Assembly: GCA_001275005.1 (NCBI GenBank)
Contig: JWZX01001067.1
Coordinates: forward strand, 1 to 12,616
Length of the DNA: 12,616 nucleotides
Direction: 5' to 3'
Source of the DNA: Chrysochromulina tobinii
Lineage: Eukaryota; Haptophyta; Prymnesiales; Chrysochromulinaceae
Shown here: positions 1 to 5,200 of the stretch, in pieces
How the letters are laid out: every line of letters begins with the position of its first letter
Position numbering within the stretch: position 1 is the first letter of the stretch
The notes under the pieces: generated by a model
The model's database searches: none
What the model saw: the letters and a program-made list of their open reading frames with translations, nothing else
Told to the model about the DNA's origin: nothing
Translations under genes and position numbers: made by a program

Positions 1-51
<51 letters not shown>

Positions 52-1732
52 CCAAGGCAAGGGCGGGCGGCAGGCTGGGGGCGAACGAGGCGGCGGCGGC
101 GGGCGACGGGCCCGCGGCAGAACTTGGGGCGCTCCCCGACAAGAACATCGAGGACGGCGGCGCAGCTAGCGAGGCGACGGCGCCAGCTGACGTGCGCGGA
201 GGCGCCAAGAGGAGCGTTCGTGGCTCTGTGGCCTCGTTGCCGAGCGCGGCCGCAGCCAGACGTAGAGCCGAGAGCGGCGAGGGGCTATCTCCGAGGGAGA
301 TCGGAACGGAGATCGGGCGGAGCTCGGGCGTCGTCCATGCGGAGAGCGCGCCCGTCGCGGGCTGCGGATGCGGCGCCTTGGCGCGCGACGCCACGAGCTT
401 GTGCGGATGCCTCGCGCGGACACGCCGGTAGCACGAGGGGCACAGCTCATACCCGATGCACACGCGGCAGGTGAACCACAAGTGAGCCTCTGAGGGGTGG
501 CGCATCGCACGGCACTCGTCGCACCAGGCTCGGAAGGGCTCAGCGGTTTCCGCGACGACCTGGTGGGTCTTCGGCTCGTTGGCGCGGCGCGCGTAGCGCG
601 AGCGGCCCTCGAGCACCGCCGCCGCGTGCTCCGCCTCCGCCGCCGCCTTGCGGACGCGCGCGAGCAGCTGATCCACGAGCTGACGCAGTCGAGCTTTGGG
701 CGTGGTGCCCTTCGTGGCGGTCCCGAAACGACCGAGCAAGGCGCGTAGCTCGCTTGCGTTCATCTGCTCCACATCGCTCTCGCGCGGCAGCATCGCGAGC
801 GTCATCGGCGTGCCACCCCCAGGCTCGTGACCGCGCGCGCCCGACGTCGCGTCCTCCTCGTCCTCGTCCTCGTCCGCGTCCGCGTCCGCGTCCTCGCGCC
901 CCTCTCCCATCTCCACGTCGTCAGCCGGAGCATCCGGCTCAAGCGCACCCGTGCCCGCAGCCGCACCGCGCCCGCCGCCGCGTGCACCCTCACGCGGCGC
1001 GTGCGCCCGCTTCACTTCGGCCACGGACGCGCGCGCCTCGGTTCGCGCCCTCTTCGACGATGGGCGCGCCACGGCTGTGCCGCCGGCCGTGTCACCAACG
1101 GCCTTCTTCTCGCGCGCGGGCGCGGGACCGCCCGCCCGAGCAGCCGCGGCGCTCACCCGGGCGGCGCTCGCCCGGGCGGCGCTCGCCGCAGCGACGGCAG
1201 CGCGTCGGTTGCTCGGCGTCGGCACGGAGCACAGGCCCGCGTGGTACGAAGGCAGCGTGCATCCCTGTATACCGCACACGAGGCGACGACCGGGCGAGGA
1301 GTCGTCTTCTTCGTCGTCGTCGTCGTCCTCCTCCTCGTCGTCGTCCTCCTCGTCGTCTTCGTCGTCGTCGTCCTTCTCGTCGTCGTCGCCGCTCTCGTCG
1401 CCCTCGCGCTCCCCAGAAGCGGCGGCACTGGCGCGGCCACCAGCATCATCGGCACCCTTGCTAGTGGCCAGCTCGGACGCGAGGGGCGTATCTTCGGCGC
1501 ACTCGCCACAGGCGTCGCGGCCATCGGCCTGGGGGGCGCGGGGTGAGCCCACGGACGAGTTTTCGGCTCGATCGCTTGTCAGGCGCGGCACCACCACATT
1601 CCCGGGAAGGCTCGTCGGAGAGTGCTGCGGCGAGGACGCGACGCCTCGGGTGCGGCTGCCAAGGTCGGGAGCACGGCAGATGCCCGCGTGGTAAGGGGGC
1701 AGGGGACAGCCGTTGATACCGCACACCGACAT
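1..1732 (-). CDS. SAP-like / ZZ zinc-finger protein with two CCHC motifs (3' end missing)
   Basis: The frame is open for 577 codons from an ATG at 1732 through the left edge, so the C-terminus is outside the window. In order: a C-x4-C-x5-H-x3-C motif at residues 4-19 (CGINGCPLPPYHAGIC), an Asp/Glu run at about 115-145, a second CCHC motif at 153-168 (CGIQGCTLPSYHAGLC), another acidic patch, a SAP-like helix-turn-helix at about 321-360 (VEQMNASELRALLGRF then KARLRQLVDQL), and a ZZ-type zinc finger at about 404-444 (CDEC, CRVC, LCPSCY, then HPH). A Ser/Ala/Pro-rich tail ends in 14 glycines at the window edge. ZZ fingers bind protein tails and SAP motifs bind DNA, so a chromatin or ubiquitin-linked nuclear role is inferred; the family was not identified. 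The start is the first ATG after an in-frame stop near 1873. A possible splice acceptor (TTTCTCGCTCACGCTGCAG, ending at 1747) just upstream leaves room for an earlier exon. Confidence 0.82.
2..43 (+). repeat. (GCC)14 trinucleotide repeat coding polyglycine
   Basis: Fourteen perfect GCC triplets. Read on the minus strand in the frame of the ZZ-finger gene they are GGC codons, giving a glycine run after the residues LGDS. The tract runs to the window edge, so its full length is unknown. Confidence 0.95.
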
Positions 1733-2232
1733 CGACGGCGCCGCTCCTGCAGCGTGAGCGAGAAATCGGCGACCGACTTCGTCCCGACCGGTGGGAATCG
1801 ACCGGGGGGCGGTCGGGTGTCCAGAGAGTGTCGGGATTCGCCGAGATGCGAGTCTCGTCGCGTTGCCCCGCGTTCAGATGTTATTTTTTGAGCGCTACCA
1901 GTCAATTTACGCATGGCGCGTCCGCGATCGGCAGGAAGTTCGGCACCCTCCGGTTTCCTCGGGGGTCGGGGCGGCCTCGGCGGCAACGACCGCCATTACG
2001 CCATTTGAAGCTGAACCCGTACCAACGTGCAACGAGCCCGGGGGCCGCGAGGCCTTTCTTGTTTACAGTCCTCTACTCGTCTCTCCTTCAGTTAATCAGT
2101 CTATACATGTATACGAGGAAGTCCGAGATTGTCCAATATAATGTTTCGTCAACTCCCCGGCGCCAGGCTCGCTTATAGAGATAGACGGCCCAGGGGCTCG
2201 GTTAGATCTCGGATGACCGACGACCGATCAGC
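1733..2232. other. Intergenic spacer
   Basis: This spacer lies between the 5' end of the ZZ-finger gene and the 3' end of the coiled-coil gene. It is less GC-rich than its flanks, with AT-rich patches at about 1876-1890 and 2085-2145. The short frames here have mixed codon use and no recognisable domain. It presumably holds the promoter and 5' UTR of the ZZ-finger gene and the 3' UTR of the coiled-coil gene. I see no clear TATA box or polyadenylation signal. Confidence 0.6.
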
Positions 2233-5200
2233 TCATAGGGCGCGCCGGTAGGCGCTCTGCTGATTGATGGCTTCGAGTCGCGCTTGGAGGATCGCGTTCG
2301 CCTCGTGCAAGCGCGCGGCGCAGGTAGGCGGCGCCATCGCGAGCGCGTCCGTCTCGTGCATCGTCTCGTGCATCGCCGGTGTGGCCTGAGGAGTGCCCCC
2401 CCCCTGAGGTGTGGCCGGGCGAGTGGGGGCGGGTGTGGGGGCGGGTGTGGGGGCGGGTGTGGAGGCGGGTGTGGCCGGGACTGGCGCTCGGTACGGCGCT
2501 CGCAGAGGAAGGAGGCTCCTGGAAGGCGCCGTCGTGGGCGCGAGCGGCGGTGGTGGAGGCATCGGAGCGAGCGATGCGGGCGAGGGGTTCGTCGGAGCGA
2601 GGGCCGAACCCAAAGCACGGGCGCCATCGTGGGCGCCATGAGCCCCCGAAGGAGTGGGATAGGGTGTGGGATAGGGTGTGGGATACGGTGTGGGAGCTGC
2701 GCCTGGGCCCACGATCACGCCTGCGCCTTCGCCGGCAGCGTCCCCGAGGGGAAGCGCGCCGCTCGGGACGGCGCCTCCAAAGCCAAGCGCGCCGCTCGGG
2801 ACGGCGCCTCCAAAGCCAAGCACGCCGCTCGGGACGGCGCCTCCAAAGCCAAGCACGCCGCTCGGGACGGCGCCTCCAAAGCCAAGCACGCCGCTCGGGA
2901 ACGTGCGCACGATCGCGTCTGCCCGTCGCGCCGCCGCGAGCGCTTGCTTGAGGGTGCTCATCTCATGCTGCAGCGTGTCGTTCGAATGAGAGAGGCGCTC
3001 GATCACCTGATGAGGGAGGCAATCAGCATGCACTCATCTCATGCTGCAGCGCGTGTCGTTCGATTCAGAGTCGAATGAGAGGGGCGCTCGGTACGGCGCT
3101 CGGTCACCTCGTTCTTCTGCTCGAGCTGCGCGCCCAAGACGGCGCGATCGGCCTCGTGTGAGGCACAGCTCGCCTCAAGCCTCTCGTCCGCCTGGGCACT
3201 GACCATCGCGCACAACGCCTCGCCCTCCTCCATCAAGCGTCGGCGCTCCGCCTCCATCTCGGCGCGCATCTCGGCTTGCATGCTGATGGCCTCCTCCATC
3301 AAGCGACGGCGCTCCGCCTCCATCTCGGCGCGCCACCACGCCGCCTCATGCTCGCGCTGCGCGGTGAGCGGGAGCACGACCGCGTCGTGCCGGGCGGCCT
3401 GCCACGTCAGCCGCTGCTCAAGCTCGCGCGATCTCGTCTCACTCGCGCCCAGTTCAATTTGGAGCAGCGCAATCTCGAGCGCAGCTCGGCCGCTGAGCGC
3501 TGCGTCGCCGCTCTGCTCGCGCTCCTCCGCCGCCGCCGCCGCGATCGCCTCCATCTCGCGCACCTGATGAGGGAGGCAATCAGCGTGCACTCAGAGCGCT
3601 GTGGTGGGCGGCGATCGCCTCCATCTCGCGCACCTGGAACGCCGCCGTCGCCAGCTGCTGCCGTAGGGCGCGGCTCACTTGCGCCGCCTCGGCCGCCTCC
3701 ATACGCGCTGTGCTGAGCGCGGCCTCGGCCACGGCGCGCTCCGTCAGAGCGCTGTGGTGGGCGGCGCGCGCCTCTTCTTCCGCAGCGCGCACCTGATGAG
3801 GGAGGCAATCAGCATGCACTCAGCGAGGCACTCTGAGAATAGCCCGTCCACCCCGAGGCGCGCCCCACCTGAATGAGGGAGGCAATCAGCATGCACTCAG
3901 CGCACCTCCGCTTGCAGAGCATCAAGCATCGCCGCGCCATCACGCCGATGCGCAAGCTCCCTCGCCTCATCCTCGCGTCGACGGCCCTCGTCGGCCACGC
4001 GCTGTACCGAGCGCTCCATTGCTCGCTCATGCCTCTCCTGCTGCAGCGCGAGCTCCGCCGCGCCCGCCTCGGCGTTGGCCGCGCCCGCCTCCACGCGCAT
4101 CGCCTCCACAGCGGCCTCGGCGACGCGCACACGTCCCTCGAGAGCCCCCCGCGCCTCGGCCGCCTCCTGATGAGGGAGGTCATCAGCATGCAATCAGACT
4201 CAATTAGGCTGATGGGGTGAAGCTCCTGATGAGGGAGGCCATCAGCAGGCACTCAGCACACGACCCTCGAGAGTCCCCCGCGCCTCGGCCGCCTCAGAGC
4301 AGGCACTCAGAGGCACTCGGAGGCACTCAGTGGGCACTCAGTGGGCACTTAGAGTGGGCACTCAGTGGGCACTTAGTGGGCACTCCGAGGCCCTCCGAGG
4401 CACTCAGTGGCGATCCCCAGAGAGTGGGCTCCTTGAGCGCCGTACTGAGCGCCTCGCGCGGCAAACAATGGCAACCTCAATCGCAATCCATCGCAATCCA
4501 TCGCAATCCATCGCAATCCATCGCAACCCATCGCAATCCAGCGCACCTGGAGCGCCGTACTGAGCTCGGCCTTCGAGCTGCCCATCTGCGCCTGGGTCGC
4601 CTCGAGCTGCTGCAGCGCCTGCGCCAGCTGCGCCTGCGCGCGAGCTTGGGAGCTCAGTACGGCGCGAGCTTGGGAGCGAGGTCATCAATAGGTCATCAAT
4701 AGGTCATCAATAGGTCATCAATAGGTCATCAAGAGGTCATTAACGAGACTCACCTGCGCGCGAGCTTGGGAGCGTGCTGCCTTGTCGCTCGCGCCGACGA
4801 GCCTCAATCGCTCCGCCTCCGCCTCGGCCGCCGCCTCCGCCGCCGCCTTCTCGGCCTCGGCCAGCCGCCGCTTGAGCCCCTCGCTCGCCTTCTCGGCCGC
4901 CTTCTTGCTCTGTCGTGCCTCCGCGAGACCGCTCGTCAAGAGGCAATTAACGAGACTCATCAAGAGGTCATCAAGAGGCAATTAACGAGACTCATCAAGA
5001 GGTCATCAAGAGGCAATTAACGAGACTCACCTGTCGTGCCTCCGCGAGACCGCTCGTCAAGAGGCAATTAACGAGACTCATCAAGAGGTCATCAAGAGGC
5101 AATTAACGAGACTCACCTGTCGTGCCTCCGCGAGACCGCTCGCCGCAGCGCCCTCCGCCGCACGCTGTCGCGCCAGCGCCGCTTCGAGCGCCCGATCCAA

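Larger units (their letters stand above)
4167..4546 (-). other. Intron 5 of the coiled-coil gene (380 nt, phase 0)
   Basis: Boundaries are CTCCAG|GTGCGC and CCCTCATCAG|GAGGCG. The longest intron. From its 3' end it contains a module (4167-4193), a second module (4225-4256), a 39-bp copy (4257-4295) of the start of exon 6 with two mismatches, degenerate GGCACTCAG repeats, and six 10-bp units near the donor. Splicing joins STALQ to EAAEARG. Confidence 0.72.

Noticed and set aside
754-1694. Long plus-strand frames with poly-Ser, poly-Val or Arg/Pro-rich translations
   Set aside because: They are complements of the acidic (GAC/GAG) and Ala-rich codons of the minus-strand zinc-finger gene, which has real domains and a consistent frame.
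2284-3078. Plus-strand frames with repeats such as ARDGASKAK
   Set aside because: These are shadows of the 33-bp coding repeat in exon 9. The minus frame connects to the coiled-coil exons.
3580-3819. Short minus-strand proteins starting MHADCLPHQ
   Set aside because: That start is the translation of the intron 3' module (TGCATGCTGATTGCC...CATCAG), repeated before several exons. It is intronic, and the exon begins after CATCAG.
4681-4747. CRISPR-like array of short regular repeats
   Set aside because: The 11-bp units are adjacent with no unique spacers, and the tract lies within an intron of a eukaryotic gene.
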